Shown: positions 28,188-37,830, counted from the stretch's first letter. The stretch is DNA of 52,546 bases from Anaerolineae bacterium (GCA_026645945.1 JAPKMO010000014.1:1-52546), one strand, 5' to 3'. Numbers and translations are program-made. The notes: generated by a model from the sequence alone, not told the origin.

Positions 28188-29639
28188 CTACCGGCTGGCG
28201 AGAAAATCCAGCAGGTCTATCTGCGTCAAAATCCCGATCACCCGCCGGTCGTCGCTGTTCGGGACGCTTTCCGTCACCAGGGCGATTTTTTCGGTCGAAA
28301 AGACGCTCATCACGCTCTCAATCGGCGTTTCGGGCGTCAGCGTCGGCACATGGGCGTCCACCACCCCGGCATCTTCGATGGCGATTTTCGAGGCCTCGCC
28401 GCCTGGCTGGCGCAGCAGGTAATTCAGCAGGCCGACCTCCGTCACCACGCCCAATAACTGATCGCGTTCACCCACCACTGGAAGCTGCGAAACATCCGCC
28501 TGTTTTAGCTTGGCGATCACCTCGCCCACCGACTCATCGCAGCGCGCCACAATTAAGCCGTGCCGCGTTTTACGATCCAGCACCGCCGCGACGGGCGTCT
28601 CCACCCATTCACTTTCCAGGAAGCGATTTTCGCGCATCCAGTTATCGTCAAAAACCTTGCTCAAATAACGCGAGCCGCTGTCCGGCAGCAGCACCACTAC
28701 CAGCTTATCCGGCTCCAGATCGCGCTCTCCGGCATAACGCATGGCCCCCGCCACCGCAAAACCGCACGACCCGCCGCCGAAGATGCCTTCCTCGCGCACC
28801 AGCCGGCGGGTCATCAGGAACGACTCCTTGTCGTTGACCTTCACCATATCGTCAATCACGCTGAAGTCGTAAACCGACGGGATAAAATCCTCGCCCACAC
28901 CCTCGACTTTATAAGCATGAGCCTCGCTCATTTTGCCGGTGTAAAAATAGTCGTGCAAAACCGATCCCACCGGGTCTACGCCGACGATCTGAATCTTGGG
29001 GTTCATGGCCTTCAGGTAGCGCCCCACCCCCGTGATCGTCCCCCCCGTCCCCATACCGACCACGAACACATCCACCTTGCCGGCGGTCTGCCGCCAGATT
29101 TCCGGGCCGGTGGTTTCGTAATGCGTCTGGGGGTTCACCGGGTTGTGATACTGGTTGGCGAGGATGCTGTTGGGCGTATCTGCCACGATCTGCCGGGCCA
29201 CGCTGTAATAACTGCGTGGGTCGTCCGGTTCGACATTAGTCGGCGTTACCACCACCCGCGCGCCATAGGCCCGCAGCACGCGAATTTTTTCCTCGGACAT
29301 TTTATCCGGCATCACAAAAACGCATTTATAACCCTTGATGGCCGCCGCGATTGCCAGCCCGACGCCGGTATTGCCGGATGTGGACTCGACAATCGTGCCG
29401 CCGGGTTTCAGTTTGCCTGTGCGTTCCGCATCCTCGATGATGGTGATGCCGATGCGGTCTTTCACCGAGCCGCCGGGATTAAAATACTCGACCTTCGCCA
29501 CCATCTGGCAGCGCACCCCACGCGCGACGCGGTTCAGCCGCACCAGCGGGGTATTGCCCATCGTCTCCAGAATCGAATTATAAATCTGCGGCTCGGCGGC
29601 GTTTTCCGCAGCCTGCCGGGCGCTGTCATTCACTACCAT
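28188..29639 (-). CDS. cystathionine beta-synthase with C-terminal CBS domains
   Basis: This 483-residue PLP enzyme condenses serine with homocysteine to cystathionine, the first step of reverse transsulfuration. The fold-type II synthase domain carries the PLP lysine K60 in NPGGSVKDRIG, STSGNTG for substrate binding, and GMGTGGTITG for the phosphate. Residues about 345-480 form two CBS domains ending in TQIDLLDFLASR, which may bind SAM or adenine nucleotides as a regulator. Bacterial cysteine synthases lack these domains, which supports the CBS call over CysK. The cystathionine gamma enzyme lies at 32161-33294, making a pathway pair. The start is the ATG at 29639. Confidence 0.92.
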   Translation of the reverse strand: MVVNDSARQAAENAAEPQIYNSILETMGNTPLVRLNRVARGVRCQMVAKVEYFNPGGSVKDRIGITIIEDAERTGKLKPGGTIVESTSGNTGVGLAIAAAIKGYKCVFVMPDKMSEEKIRVLRAYGARVVVTPTNVEPDDPRSYYSVARQIVADTPNSILANQYHNPVNPQTHYETTGPEIWRQTAGKVDVFVVGMGTGGTITGVGRYLKAMNPKIQIVGVDPVGSVLHDYFYTGKMSEAHAYKVEGVGEDFIPSVYDFSVIDDMVKVNDKESFLMTRRLVREEGIFGGGSCGFAVAGAMRYAGERDLEPDKLVVVLLPDSGSRYLSKVFDDNWMRENRFLESEWVETPVAAVLDRKTRHGLIVARCDESVGEVIAKLKQADVSQLPVVGERDQLLGVVTEVGLLNYLLRQPGGEASKIAIEDAGVVDAHVPTLTPETPIESVMSVFSTEKIALVTESVPNSDDRRVIGILTQIDLLDFLASR

Positions 29640-29707
29640 ACCTGCATCGCCTTTTACTCGTTTACACGCTCAACTAACCATCCCCAAAGTTTAATCAACC
29701 TGCTCAC

Positions 29708-29737
29708 CTGCCACAAGTACGCGGCGCGTGGTACAAT
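29708..29737 (+). promoter_or_regulatory. candidate promoter for the Yip1-like gene
   Basis: CTGCCA at 29708-29713 and TACAAT at 29732-29737 are separated by 18 bases. It lies 25 bases before the start of the membrane protein gene, within the divergent spacer shared with cystathionine beta-synthase. Confidence 0.4.
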
Positions 29738-29762
29738 CCGGCATGTTATCAGGAGGCAGCTC

Positions 29763-30434
29763 ATGAACGACACGCCCGGTTTTAAAATTCCCGTCAATAT
29801 ACCCGGCGCGCCGGAGCGCGTCACATGGCGGCAGTTGGTGGAAACCAGCCGCCCGCTGCTGCGCGTCAGCTTCGATGCCTTCCAGCGTAAACCCGGCGCT
29901 TACGAAGCTGCACTCCAACAGGCAACCTGGTGGCACTTCTGGGTGCTGGTGGGGGTCAGCAGCCTCATCAGCGCGGCGGCCTCGGCGTTCACCCTGATGG
30001 CACTCGAAGTCCAGGTGGCGGCGCTTTTCCCCGGCTACCAGACCAACTTCCTGCGGCCCATCGCCGGCCTGGTGATTGCCATCCCGGTCAGTTTTTTCGC
30101 CTTTTACGCCGGGTGTTTTGCCTCTCACTGGTGGGCGGCCAACATGGCCGGCGGGCAGGCCAGCCTGATCGCCCACAGCTATGTGCTGGTGGTCATCTGG
30201 GCCGCCGAAAATATCCTGGCCGCGATTCTCACACTGGGTTTGACACTGTTCGGCCTGGCCGGGGTGGCGCTGCTGATCGCCGTCGCCATCGTCATCTACG
30301 CGCTGGTGGTGATGGCCGGACACATCGGCCAGCTTTACCGTTTCCCCGACCGCAGCCGGACGTGGATTACCGCCGGGGTGATGGTTGTCACCAGTTGGAT
30401 GGTCAGCATCCTGCTTCAGGACATTCTGTTATAG
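29763..30434 (+). CDS. Yip1-domain-like integral membrane protein
   Basis: This 223-residue protein has a hydrophilic N-terminus (about 55 residues) followed by five hydrophobic segments near 58-80, 98-118, 135-158, 160-180 and 200-218. The pattern resembles the Yip1 domain family of five-helix membrane proteins. A motif-rich stretch FAFYAGCFASHWWAANMAGG lies in the second helix region. The function is not known in bacteria. CAGGAGGCAGCTC precedes the ATG, and this start removes a long upstream open frame that overlaps the opposite-strand cystathionine beta-synthase. It converges with the aminotransferase with one intervening base. Confidence 0.78.
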   Translation: MNDTPGFKIPVNIPGAPERVTWRQLVETSRPLLRVSFDAFQRKPGAYEAALQQATWWHFWVLVGVSSLISAAASAFTLMALEVQVAALFPGYQTNFLRPIAGLVIAIPVSFFAFYAGCFASHWWAANMAGGQASLIAHSYVLVVIWAAENILAAILTLGLTLFGLAGVALLIAVAIVIYALVVMAGHIGQLYRFPDRSRTWITAGVMVVTSWMVSILLQDILL

Positions 30435-30435
30435 G

Positions 30436-31611
30436 CTATACCGGCTGCCCACGCAGTTTCGCCAGTTTTTCCCCGGCCTGCTTCAGCAGATCGTCGCTTT
30501 TGCAGAAAGCGAAACGCGCCTGCTTGCGGGCGATGTGGGCGTGTTCCGCACTGTAAAACGGCGACGGCGGGATGCAGGCCACGCCGATTTTTGCGGTGAG
30601 GTGCTGCGCGAACTCGATGTCGTCACCGTCGAACACGTCCGAAAAATCCGCCATCACAAAGTACGTGCCTTCCGGGGCACGCGCCTTCAGGCCCGCCGCC
30701 GTTAAACCCTGCATGATAAGGGCGCGTTTGGCCGCGTACATAGCCTGAAGCTCCTCAAAATACGTCCCCGGCAGGCTTAAGGCGAACGCGCCGGCTTCCT
30801 GCGCCGGATGGTTGACCGCGAAGGTGATGAACTGGTGCGCCCTTGCTGCGCCGGCCACCAAATCCGGGTGGCCGTAAACCCAACCCACTTTCCAGCCGGT
30901 GACGCTGAAACTTTTGCCCAGGCTGCCGATGGTCACGGTGCGCTCGAACATACCCGGCAGCGCCGCCATAGGGATGTGCCGCGCCGAGTCAAATACCAAA
31001 TGTTCGTATACCTCGTCGGCAATCACGGTCACATCATGCTCAATACACAGTTCCGCGATCAGAATCAGTTCTTCTAATGTGAACACGCGCCCGGTCGGGT
31101 TGTGCGGGGTGTTCAAAATCAGCGCCCGCGTCCTGGCGCTGAAGGCCTGCCGCAGTTCGTCCGGGTCGAACGTCCAGTCCGGCGGGTGCAGCGGCACGTA
31201 CACGGGGCGAGCATTCGCCATGATGATGTTCGGCACGTAACTGTCAAAAAACGGCTCGATGACGATCACCTCGTCGCCGGGGTCTACCAGCCCCAATACC
31301 GACGCGAACACCGCTTCGGTCGCGCCGGCGGTGATGATAACGCCCGCATCCGGGTCAATATCGAGGTTGTAATAAGCCGCCGCGTGAGTGGCAATCCCCT
31401 GTTTAAGCGCGGGCAGGCCCGGCCCCGGCGCGTACTGGTTGTGCTGGCCGGATTGAAGCGCGCGCACCGCTGCCGCCACCACCGCCGCCGGGCCGTCAAA
31501 ATCCGGCTTACCCTGCCCCAGATTAATCGCCCGATGTCGGGCGGCCAGATCGTTGATTTCGGTAAAAATCGTCGTGCCAAAGGTGGCGACACGGTTCGCA
31601 GCAGTGGACAT
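30436..31611 (-). CDS. class I/II aminotransferase, methionine/kynurenine aminotransferase (YbdL)-like
   Basis: This is a 391-residue fold-type I PLP enzyme. The PLP lysine is K233 in SLGKSFSVTGWKVGW. The substrate and PLP contacts NTPHNPTGRVF and ADEVYEHLVF match the KAT/YbdL group, which transaminates methionine, glutamine or kynurenine. The sulfur-amino-acid neighbours favour a role in methionine or 2-oxo-4-methylthiobutanoate turnover, but this is inference. I prefer the second ATG (31611) because TAGGGA lies 9 bases before it; the ATG at 31620 would leave no spacing. It ends one base from the convergent Yip1-like gene. Confidence 0.88.
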   Translation of the reverse strand: MSTAANRVATFGTTIFTEINDLAARHRAINLGQGKPDFDGPAAVVAAAVRALQSGQHNQYAPGPGLPALKQGIATHAAAYYNLDIDPDAGVIITAGATEAVFASVLGLVDPGDEVIVIEPFFDSYVPNIIMANARPVYVPLHPPDWTFDPDELRQAFSARTRALILNTPHNPTGRVFTLEELILIAELCIEHDVTVIADEVYEHLVFDSARHIPMAALPGMFERTVTIGSLGKSFSVTGWKVGWVYGHPDLVAGAARAHQFITFAVNHPAQEAGAFALSLPGTYFEELQAMYAAKRALIMQGLTAAGLKARAPEGTYFVMADFSDVFDGDDIEFAQHLTAKIGVACIPPSPFYSAEHAHIARKQARFAFCKSDDLLKQAGEKLAKLRGQPV

Positions 31612-31691
31612 AAACAACATTCCCTACTCTATCGGCTTTTAGATCGGCATCAGGGGTTTGAATGATACCACAACCGGCGCGCGTTATGGCG

Positions 31692-32147
31692 CTAGTTGGT
31701 ATCCTGTTTTTCCCGCGCGGCGGTCGCCAGCCGGTCTACCCGTTCGTTTTCGGGGTTCCCGGCATGGCCGCGCATCCATTTCCAGGTAATATCATGTCGC
31801 CGCGCGGCGGCGTGCAGCCGTTCCCACAAATCCTGGTTGGCGACTGGCTTTTTGTCCGCCGTGCGCCAGCCGTTTTTGACCCATTTCGCCATCCATTGAG
31901 TGACGCCATTTTTCAGATAGGTGCTGTCGGTGTACAGCGTGACGGCGCAGGGACGGTTCAGGGCTTCCAGCGCCGCGCAGGCGGCGGTCAGTTCCATGCG
32001 GTTGTTGGTGGTGGAAGGCTCGCCGCCGCTGATTTCCTTCTGGTGGTCGCCAAAAATCAGCAGCGCCGCCCACCCGCCCGGCCCGTTCGGGTTCGGCTTC
32101 GCCCCGCCGTCGGTGTAAATGATAACCTGCGGTTTCGGTTCGTCCAT
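31692..32147 (-). CDS. rnhA: ribonuclease HI
   Basis: This 151-residue enzyme cleaves RNA in RNA-DNA hybrids and removes primers and R-loops. The catalytic residues D13 ([16 protein letters not shown]), E52 (RMELTA), D74 (YTDS), H128 (RGHAG) and D138 (ERVDRLA) are all present. The length is normal for bacterial RNase HI. The start lies 13 bases after the stop of the cystathionine gamma-synthase/lyase gene, so the two are probably co-transcribed. Confidence 0.97.
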   Translation of the reverse strand: MDEPKPQVIIYTDGGAKPNPNGPGGWAALLIFGDHQKEISGGEPSTTNNRMELTAACAALEALNRPCAVTLYTDSTYLKNGVTQWMAKWVKNGWRTADKKPVANQDLWERLHAAARRHDITWKWMRGHAGNPENERVDRLATAAREKQDTN

Positions 32148-32160
32148 CGCCGCGCCTCGC

Positions 32161-33294
32161 TCAGGCCAATGCCTGCCGCAAATCCTCGATCAGATCATCA
32201 ACATGCTCGATGCCAACGCTCAACCGCACCAGCGCCGGAGGTACGGCAATCGGGCTGGCAGCGGTGCTGGCATGAGTCATGCTGTAGGGGTGTTCGATCA
32301 GGCTTTCCACCCCGCCCAGGCTTTCCGCCAGGGCAAACAGCTTCGTCCGGCTGACCACCCGGCGCGCGGCATCCGGGCCGTCCAGAATGATCGAAATCAT
32401 GCCGCCGAAGCCGCGCATCTGGCGTTTCGCCACCTCATGCCCTGGGTGGCTTTCCAGGCCGGGATACAGCACCGTTTTCACGGCGGGATGATCGGCCAGA
32501 AACTCCGCGATCAACCGCGCGTTGGCGCTGTGGCGTTCCATGCGGACGTGCAGCGTTTTGATGCCGCGCAGCGTCAAAAAACAGTCCATCGGGGCCGGCA
32601 CCGCGCCGACCGCATTCTGTAAAAACTTAAGGTCGTGATACAGGCTTTCGTCGTTCATCGCCAGCGCGCCGCCCACCACGTCGCTGTGGCCGCCCAGGTA
32701 TTTGGTGCTGCTGTGCATCACAATATGCGCGCCCAACTGGAGCGGCTGCTGCAAAGCCGGGCTGGCGAAGGTATTGTCCACGCCCACCAGCACGCCCTCC
32801 GGCGCCAGTTCGGCCAGCGCAGTAATGTCCGCGATGGACATCAGCGGATTGGTCGGCGTTTCCAGCCACAACAGCCGGGTCTGCGGCGTGAAGGCCGCGC
32901 GCACGGCGTCCAGATCGGCTAGATCTACCCAACTAAAACGTAGGCCGTAACGCGCGTACACGCGCTCGAACAGCCGGTACGTGCCGCCGTAAACATCGTT
33001 GCCCACCAGAATATGATCGCCGGGGTTGAATCGGCGCAGCAGGGTATCAATCGCCGCCATGCCGCTGGCAAAGGCCAGCCCGTACCTGCCGCCTTCGATG
33101 GCCGCCACCAGGTTTTCCAGCGCGGCACGGGTGGGGTTGTCGGTACGGCTGTACTCGTAACCTTTATGTTCAGCCGGGGCGCTTTGCACATAGGTTGAAG
33201 TCTGGTAAATCGGCGTCATGATCGCGCCGGTTGTCGGGTCAGGCTCCTGCCCGGCATGAATCGCTAACGTGTCAAAATGATAATGTTCCATCAT
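32161..33294 (-). CDS. cystathionine gamma-synthase/lyase family PLP enzyme
   Basis: This 377-residue enzyme belongs to the Cys/Met metabolism PLP family. The PLP lysine is K198 in [44 protein letters not shown] and ETPTNPLM are all typical. The family includes cystathionine gamma-synthase (homoserine ester plus cysteine), gamma-lyase and beta-lyase. With a cystathionine beta-synthase nearby, gamma-lyase completing reverse transsulfuration to cysteine is likely, but sequence alone does not decide it. Two ATGs open the gene (33294 and 33291), and GAGG abuts the first. RNase HI follows 13 bases downstream. Confidence 0.9.
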   Translation of the reverse strand: MMEHYHFDTLAIHAGQEPDPTTGAIMTPIYQTSTYVQSAPAEHKGYEYSRTDNPTRAALENLVAAIEGGRYGLAFASGMAAIDTLLRRFNPGDHILVGNDVYGGTYRLFERVYARYGLRFSWVDLADLDAVRAAFTPQTRLLWLETPTNPLMSIADITALAELAPEGVLVGVDNTFASPALQQPLQLGAHIVMHSSTKYLGGHSDVVGGALAMNDESLYHDLKFLQNAVGAVPAPMDCFLTLRGIKTLHVRMERHSANARLIAEFLADHPAVKTVLYPGLESHPGHEVAKRQMRGFGGMISIILDGPDAARRVVSRTKLFALAESLGGVESLIEHPYSMTHASTAASPIAVPPALVRLSVGIEHVDDLIEDLRQALA

Positions 33295-33309
33295 CCTCAG
33301 TGTTCCCGC

Positions 33310-33338
33310 TTGGCAAATTAATCGGGCAGGAGTATAAC
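33310..33338 (+). promoter_or_regulatory. sigma70-type promoter for the deoxynucleoside kinase
   Basis: TTGGCA at 33310-33315 and TATAAC at 33333-33338 are separated by 17 bases, each one mismatch from consensus. It lies in the divergent spacer, about 100 bases before the kinase start. Confidence 0.55.
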
Positions 33339-33434
33339 AGCAATCAGCGATAAACGGTCAAGTTTCAGGCCGTTAACCGGGACACAATCCCGGACACGCC
33401 TCAGGTCTCAAAAATCGAATACGGAAATCCACTC

Positions 33435-34073
33435 ATGCCGTCTCAACCAACCAAATATTTCGTCGCCATCGCCGGCAACATCGGCGCGGGTAAAAGCACG
33501 CTCACTGGAATGCTGGCGGAGGCCTTCGGCTGGCAGCCGTTTTACGAAGCCAACGCCGAAAATCCTTATCTGGCCGACTTTTATGCCGATATGAAACGCT
33601 GGAGTTTTCATTCCCAGGTGTTTTTCCTGGGCAAACGGCTGGAACATCACCACCAACTGCTCCAGCATCCCGGAAGCGTCATTCAGGACCGCACCGTTTA
33701 TGAAGACGCCGAAATTTTCGCCACCAACCTGTACGAACAGGGGCATATGGCGGAACGCGATTACGACGCCTACCGCCGCCTGTACGACGCGATTCGCGCC
33801 TTCGTTCCCCCGCCGCATCTGCTCATCTACTTACAGGCAAGCGTGGAAACCCTGCTGGCGCGCATCCACCGGCGCGGGCGCGAGTTCGAGCGAAGCATCG
33901 CGCCGGAATACCTCGAACGGCTGAACCACCTGTATGACCGCTGGATTACGGGCTGGACGGCCTGCCCCGTGCTGCGGATTCCAACCGATGGCATGGACTT
34001 CCAGTTTAACAACGGTGATTTCGCCCGCATCGTCGCGGAAGTGGAAACCGCCCTGGCTGTGAAAATTCACTAA
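33435..34073 (+). CDS. deoxynucleoside kinase (dAK/dGK type)
   Basis: This 212-residue kinase phosphorylates deoxynucleosides for salvage. The P-loop GNIGAGKST lies at 14-22. The family signature QDRTVYEDAEIFA follows in place of the usual DRS motif, and an arginine-rich lid, RIHRRGREFERSI, is present. The pattern matches the bacterial deoxyadenosine/deoxyguanosine kinases rather than thymidine kinase. The substrate preference is inferred. The ATG at 33435 has an ACGGA-like ribosome binding site. It is followed by the FadR-type regulator after a 91-base spacer that carries an operator-like palindrome. Confidence 0.9.
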   Translation: MPSQPTKYFVAIAGNIGAGKSTLTGMLAEAFGWQPFYEANAENPYLADFYADMKRWSFHSQVFFLGKRLEHHHQLLQHPGSVIQDRTVYEDAEIFATNLYEQGHMAERDYDAYRRLYDAIRAFVPPPHLLIYLQASVETLLARIHRRGREFERSIAPEYLERLNHLYDRWITGWTACPVLRIPTDGMDFQFNNGDFARIVAEVETALAVKIH

Positions 34074-34105
34074 AAAAAGGCGCAAATCCTATAGACAGAA
34101 CGGAC

Positions 34106-34122
34106 AAAGTGTGTTACACTTT
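34106..34122 (+). promoter_or_regulatory. operator-like palindrome before the FadR-type gene
   Basis: AAAGTGTGTTACACTTT is a 7-bp perfect inverted repeat around 3 bases, a size and shape typical of GntR-family sites. Directly after it TCCTAT and ATAGGA (34124-34140) form a second, 6-bp inverted repeat. Autoregulation by the downstream FadR-type protein is a natural guess. Confidence 0.45.
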
Positions 34123-34164
34123 TTCCTATGAAAAATAGGATTAATCAGATGAATAGGGGCAGCC

Positions 34165-34887
34165 ATGCCCGACCGCATTGACCTCGACTCCGACCTGCTG
34201 AACTACATCATCAAAAACGGCTTCCAACCCGGTGACCGCCTGCCGACGATCAGCGAGCTGCAAGACCCCAACAATCTGGGCATCAGCGTCAGCAAAGTGC
34301 GCGAGCAGCTTGAAGTGGCGCGCGCGCTGGGGCTGGTTGAAGTGCGCTCCAAAACCGGCACTCGTTTGAAAGAATACAGCTTCACCCCGGCGGTGCGCCT
34401 GAGCCTGTTTTTTGCGCTGGCGACTGATCTGCGTTTTTTCGAGCAGTTCAGCGCGCTCCGCACCCACCTGGAAGTGGCCTTCTGGAACGAAGCCTGCGCC
34501 CGGCTGACGATGGACGATCTGGCCGAACTACGCCAGCACGTCGGCGCCGCGCGGGCAAAACTGAGCGGCCAGTGGATTCGCATTCCGTCGGAAGAACACC
34601 GCGCCTTTCACCTGGGCATCTTCAAACGCCTGGATAACCCGTTCGTTCTGGGACTGCTGGAAGCCTATTGGGACGCCTACGAAGCGGTTGAACTTAACCG
34701 CTATGCCGATTACGCCTACCATCAGCAAGTATGGGACTATCATGAACGCATCCTCGACGCGATTTGTGCAGGTGACTTCGACGCGGCGAAGACGGCGTTC
34801 ATCGAACATACCCGCCTGCTGCGCCACCAGCCGCGAATGCAGGATATGGAATCGCCAGTCGAGTTTTCTTCCGAAGTCGCCGAATAA
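34165..34887 (+). CDS. FadR/GntR-family transcriptional regulator with FCD domain
   Basis: This 240-residue repressor or activator has an N-terminal winged helix (about 5-70: DLLNYIIKNGFQPGDRLPTI and RSKTGTRLKEYSF) and a C-terminal FCD ligand domain. The FCD region has the family's acidic and His positions around EEHRAFHLGIFKRLDNPF and the terminal EHTRLLRHQ helix. Members sense small carboxylates and acyl compounds. It lies 43 bases before korA in the same direction, so it may control the 2-oxoacid oxidoreductase and respond to a TCA intermediate. That link is inferred from position. Confidence 0.9.
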   Translation: MPDRIDLDSDLLNYIIKNGFQPGDRLPTISELQDPNNLGISVSKVREQLEVARALGLVEVRSKTGTRLKEYSFTPAVRLSLFFALATDLRFFEQFSALRTHLEVAFWNEACARLTMDDLAELRQHVGAARAKLSGQWIRIPSEEHRAFHLGIFKRLDNPFVLGLLEAYWDAYEAVELNRYADYAYHQQVWDYHERILDAICAGDFDAAKTAFIEHTRLLRHQPRMQDMESPVEFSSEVAE

Positions 34888-34930
34888 CTGAAAGGAGCAG
34901 CGCGCAGCCGCCTGCGCAAGGGGAAAAGTT

Positions 34931-36772
34931 ATGGGTGTGATAGACATGCCTGCCGAGTCACAGCTTCAAGAGACCGGCAAACCGATTGTGAACGATTTTG
35001 CCTTTATGGTTGCTACAAAAAACGGCTCCGGCAGCCAGACTTCCAATATGGCACTGGTGCGGGCGCTGTTTAAGATGGGCATTCCGGTCAATGGCAAGAA
35101 CCTGTTTCCGTCAAATATCAAAGGGCTGCCCACCTGGTATACCATCCGCGTCAGCAAGGATGGTTACACCGCCCGCCGCGCCACCACCGAAATCGTCATC
35201 GCCTTTAATGAGTCCACCGCTGCCGAAGACATCGCCGGCCTGCCGTCCGGGGGTGTGTGCATTCTGCCGCAGGAATGGAACTGGGGACACACGCGAGAAG
35301 ATATTACCTATTACGAAGTCCCGGTTAAAGATACCGTCAAAGCCTTCGACATCCCCACCGAACGCCGCGAGCAGGTCAGCAATATGGTTTATGTGGGGGC
35401 AGTCGCCCGGCTGTTCGACATCCCGCTGGAGCTGACCCGCAAAGCCCTTATGGATCAGTTCGGCGGCAAGGAAAAACCCGTGACCATGAACTATCAGGTC
35501 ATCGAGGCCGCTTACAACTGGGCCGCCGAAAACCTGGTCAAAAGCGACCCCTTTCACTTCGCCCCGATGGACAAAACCAAAGGCAAGATCATCATCACCG
35601 GCAACGAAGCTGCCGCCCTGGGCGCGCTTTTTGGCGGCGTAATGGTGGTCGCCTGGTATCCGATTACGCCCTCCACCAGCCTGGTAGACGCCATAATCGA
35701 AAATCGCCACCTGCGTACCGATCCCGATACCGGCAAGGATACGGTGGCAATCATACAGGCGGAAGACGAAATCGCCGCCGCCGGCACTATTGTCGGCGCG
35801 GGCTGGGCCGGCGCGCGGGCGATGACCGCCACCAGCGGGCCGGGCCTCAGCCTGATGGCCGAGTTCGCCGGCCTGGCTTATTTCGCGGAAATCCCGATTG
35901 TCATCTGGGATGTCACCCGCATGGGGCCAAGCACCGGCCTGCCCACCCGCACCAGCCAGGGCGACATCCTGTTTGCTTATTTCATCGGGCATGGCGACAC
36001 GCGGCAAATCTGCCTGCTGCCCGGCAGCGTGGAGGAATGTTTCGAGTTCGGCTGGCGCGCTTTTGACCTGGCCGAGCAGTTCCAGACACCGGTCATCGTT
36101 CTCAGCGACCTCGATCTGGGCATGAACAACTGGATGGCCGAGCCGTTCACCTATCCCAACCAGCCGTTGAATCGCGGCAAAGTGCTGGATAAAGCGGCGC
36201 TGGAAAAATTTATCGCCGAAAAAGGTGAATGGTATCGCTACCGCGACTACGACAAGGACGGCGTTGGCTACCGCACCCTGCCCGGCACGGATCACCCGCG
36301 CGCGGCGTATTTCACGCGCGGAACCGGCCACGATGACCGGGCCGTTTACAGCGAACGTTCCGACGACTGGGTGGAAAACATGGCCCGCCTGCACCGCAAA
36401 TTTGAAACCACCCGCCACCACGTTCCTGCGCCGGTTGTGGACTACGACGCGGCGCGCAAAGTCGGCATCATTTCTTACGGCTCTAACGACCCAGCCGTAT
36501 GTGAAGCGCGCGACCGGCTGGCCGCCGAAGGCATCGAAACCAACTACCTGCGGCTGCGCGCCCTGCCGCTTTCGCCGGAAGTGCGGGATTTCGTGATGAA
36601 TCACGAGCGTGTGTACGTCATCGAAAACAACTTCGACGGCCAATTATGCCAGGTCTTACGAATCGAAGTGCCTGAGGATACGACTCACATGCGGTCGCTG
36701 GCGCTGGGTGACGGCCTGCCGATGACACCCAAGTGGATTTATGAAAACGTGAAACGTTACGAGGATAAATAA
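34931..36772 (+). CDS. korA: 2-oxoglutarate/2-oxoacid:ferredoxin oxidoreductase, alpha subunit (gamma-alpha fusion)
   Basis: This 613-residue subunit fuses the gamma domain (about 10-195, with VATKNGSGSQTSNMALV) to the pyrimidine-binding alpha domain (about 210-610). The alpha domain has GNEAAALGALFGGVMVVAWY, TATSGPGLSLMAEFAGLAYF and PTRTSQGDILFAYFIGHGD. With KorB it oxidatively decarboxylates a 2-oxoacid to acyl-CoA, reducing ferredoxin, or runs in reverse. The fused two-subunit layout fits 2-oxoglutarate enzymes of aerobes and facultative cells. No delta ferredoxin subunit is present. AAGGGGAAAAGTT gives the ribosome binding site. It is spaced 2 bases from korB. Confidence 0.93.
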   Translation: MGVIDMPAESQLQETGKPIVNDFAFMVATKNGSGSQTSNMALVRALFKMGIPVNGKNLFPSNIKGLPTWYTIRVSKDGYTARRATTEIVIAFNESTAAEDIAGLPSGGVCILPQEWNWGHTREDITYYEVPVKDTVKAFDIPTERREQVSNMVYVGAVARLFDIPLELTRKALMDQFGGKEKPVTMNYQVIEAAYNWAAENLVKSDPFHFAPMDKTKGKIIITGNEAAALGALFGGVMVVAWYPITPSTSLVDAIIENRHLRTDPDTGKDTVAIIQAEDEIAAAGTIVGAGWAGARAMTATSGPGLSLMAEFAGLAYFAEIPIVIWDVTRMGPSTGLPTRTSQGDILFAYFIGHGDTRQICLLPGSVEECFEFGWRAFDLAEQFQTPVIVLSDLDLGMNNWMAEPFTYPNQPLNRGKVLDKAALEKFIAEKGEWYRYRDYDKDGVGYRTLPGTDHPRAAYFTRGTGHDDRAVYSERSDDWVENMARLHRKFETTRHHVPAPVVDYDAARKVGIISYGSNDPAVCEARDRLAAEGIETNYLRLRALPLSPEVRDFVMNHERVYVIENNFDGQLCQVLRIEVPEDTTHMRSLALGDGLPMTPKWIYENVKRYEDK

Positions 36773-36774
36773 CG

Positions 36775-37830
36775 ATGGCGGCGAATCGAACAATCGGAAA
36801 AACCAACGCGCTCGGCCTGACGCGCGAGGATTATAAAGGCGGCAAAAGCACGCTCTGCCCCGGCTGCGGCCACGACTCGATCTCTAACCAGATCATCAGC
36901 GTCGCCTACGATGTAGGGCTGAAGCAGGAAAACGTGATTAAACTCAGCGGAATCGGCTGCTCCAGCAAAACCCCGGCTTATTTCCTGGGGCGCTCGCACG
37001 CTTTTAACGCCATTCATGGGCGTATGCCCTCGGTAGCCACCGGCGCGACCCTGGCGAATCATGATCTGGTAGCGATTGGCGTCAGCGGCGACGGCGACAG
37101 CGGCAGCATCGGCTTCGGCCAGTTCAAACACCTCATCCGCCGCAACGTGCCAATGGTTTACATCATCGAAAATAACGGTGTATACGGCCTAACCAAAGGC
37201 CAGTTTTCCGCCACTGCCGATGCCGGACAGGTGTTGAAGTACTATGGCCGCAATGAACTCCCGCCCATTGACCTGGCGCTGGAAGCCATCATCGGCGGCG
37301 CGACCTTTGTCGCCCGCAGCTTCTCCGGCCATGCGGAACAGGTCCGATCGCTTTTAAAGGCCGCCCTGGCGCACCGGGGTACGGCGGTGATAGACATCAT
37401 CAGCCCGTGTGTCACTTTTAACAACACGCCCACTTCCAGCAAAAGTTACGACTATGGCAAGGCGCACGAAATCGCCCTGCATGAAATCGAACTCATCCCT
37501 GAAGGTTTCGTGCCGGAACGGGAAGAAATTAACATCCAGGATTATGAGGAGGGGCAGATCATCGAAGTCGAGATGCACGATGGTTCGTACATCCGGCTGA
37601 AAAAAGTCGGCCCTGACCATGACCCGCGCAGCCGCGTGCGGGCGATGGAGCTGCTAGAAAAGGCGGGGGTGGAGCAGTTGTTCCTCACCGGCCTGCTCTA
37701 CTACGAAGAGCCGCGCCCGACGCTTGGCGAAACCCTCAACCTGACGGATACGCCGCTGGCGCACTTGCCTGAACACAAGCTGCGCCCGTCGAAAGAGGCG
37801 CTCGATAAGCTGATGCAGGGTTTGATGTAA
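36775..37830 (+). CDS. korB: 2-oxoglutarate/2-oxoacid:ferredoxin oxidoreductase, beta subunit
   Basis: This 351-residue subunit binds thiamine diphosphate and the proximal [4Fe-4S] cluster. The cluster ligands C28, C31, C62 and C212 keep almost exactly the spacing known for the family (34 and about 150). The TPP motif runs from GDGDSGSIGFGQF to IIENNGVYGLTKGQ. It forms the catalytic heterodimer with korA 2 bases upstream. A Rho-independent terminator follows at 37839. No ferredoxin gene is adjacent, so a soluble ferredoxin from elsewhere must carry the electrons. Confidence 0.95.
   Translation: MAANRTIGKTNALGLTREDYKGGKSTLCPGCGHDSISNQIISVAYDVGLKQENVIKLSGIGCSSKTPAYFLGRSHAFNAIHGRMPSVATGATLANHDLVAIGVSGDGDSGSIGFGQFKHLIRRNVPMVYIIENNGVYGLTKGQFSATADAGQVLKYYGRNELPPIDLALEAIIGGATFVARSFSGHAEQVRSLLKAALAHRGTAVIDIISPCVTFNNTPTSSKSYDYGKAHEIALHEIELIPEGFVPEREEINIQDYEEGQIIEVEMHDGSYIRLKKVGPDHDPRSRVRAMELLEKAGVEQLFLTGLLYYEEPRPTLGETLNLTDTPLAHLPEHKLRPSKEALDKLMQGLM

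Noticed and set aside
28560..29762. Upstream extension of the Yip1-like gene across the cystathionine beta-synthase locus
   Set aside because: The extension is antisense to a clear enzyme gene. The true start is the ATG at 29763 with a strong ribosome binding site.
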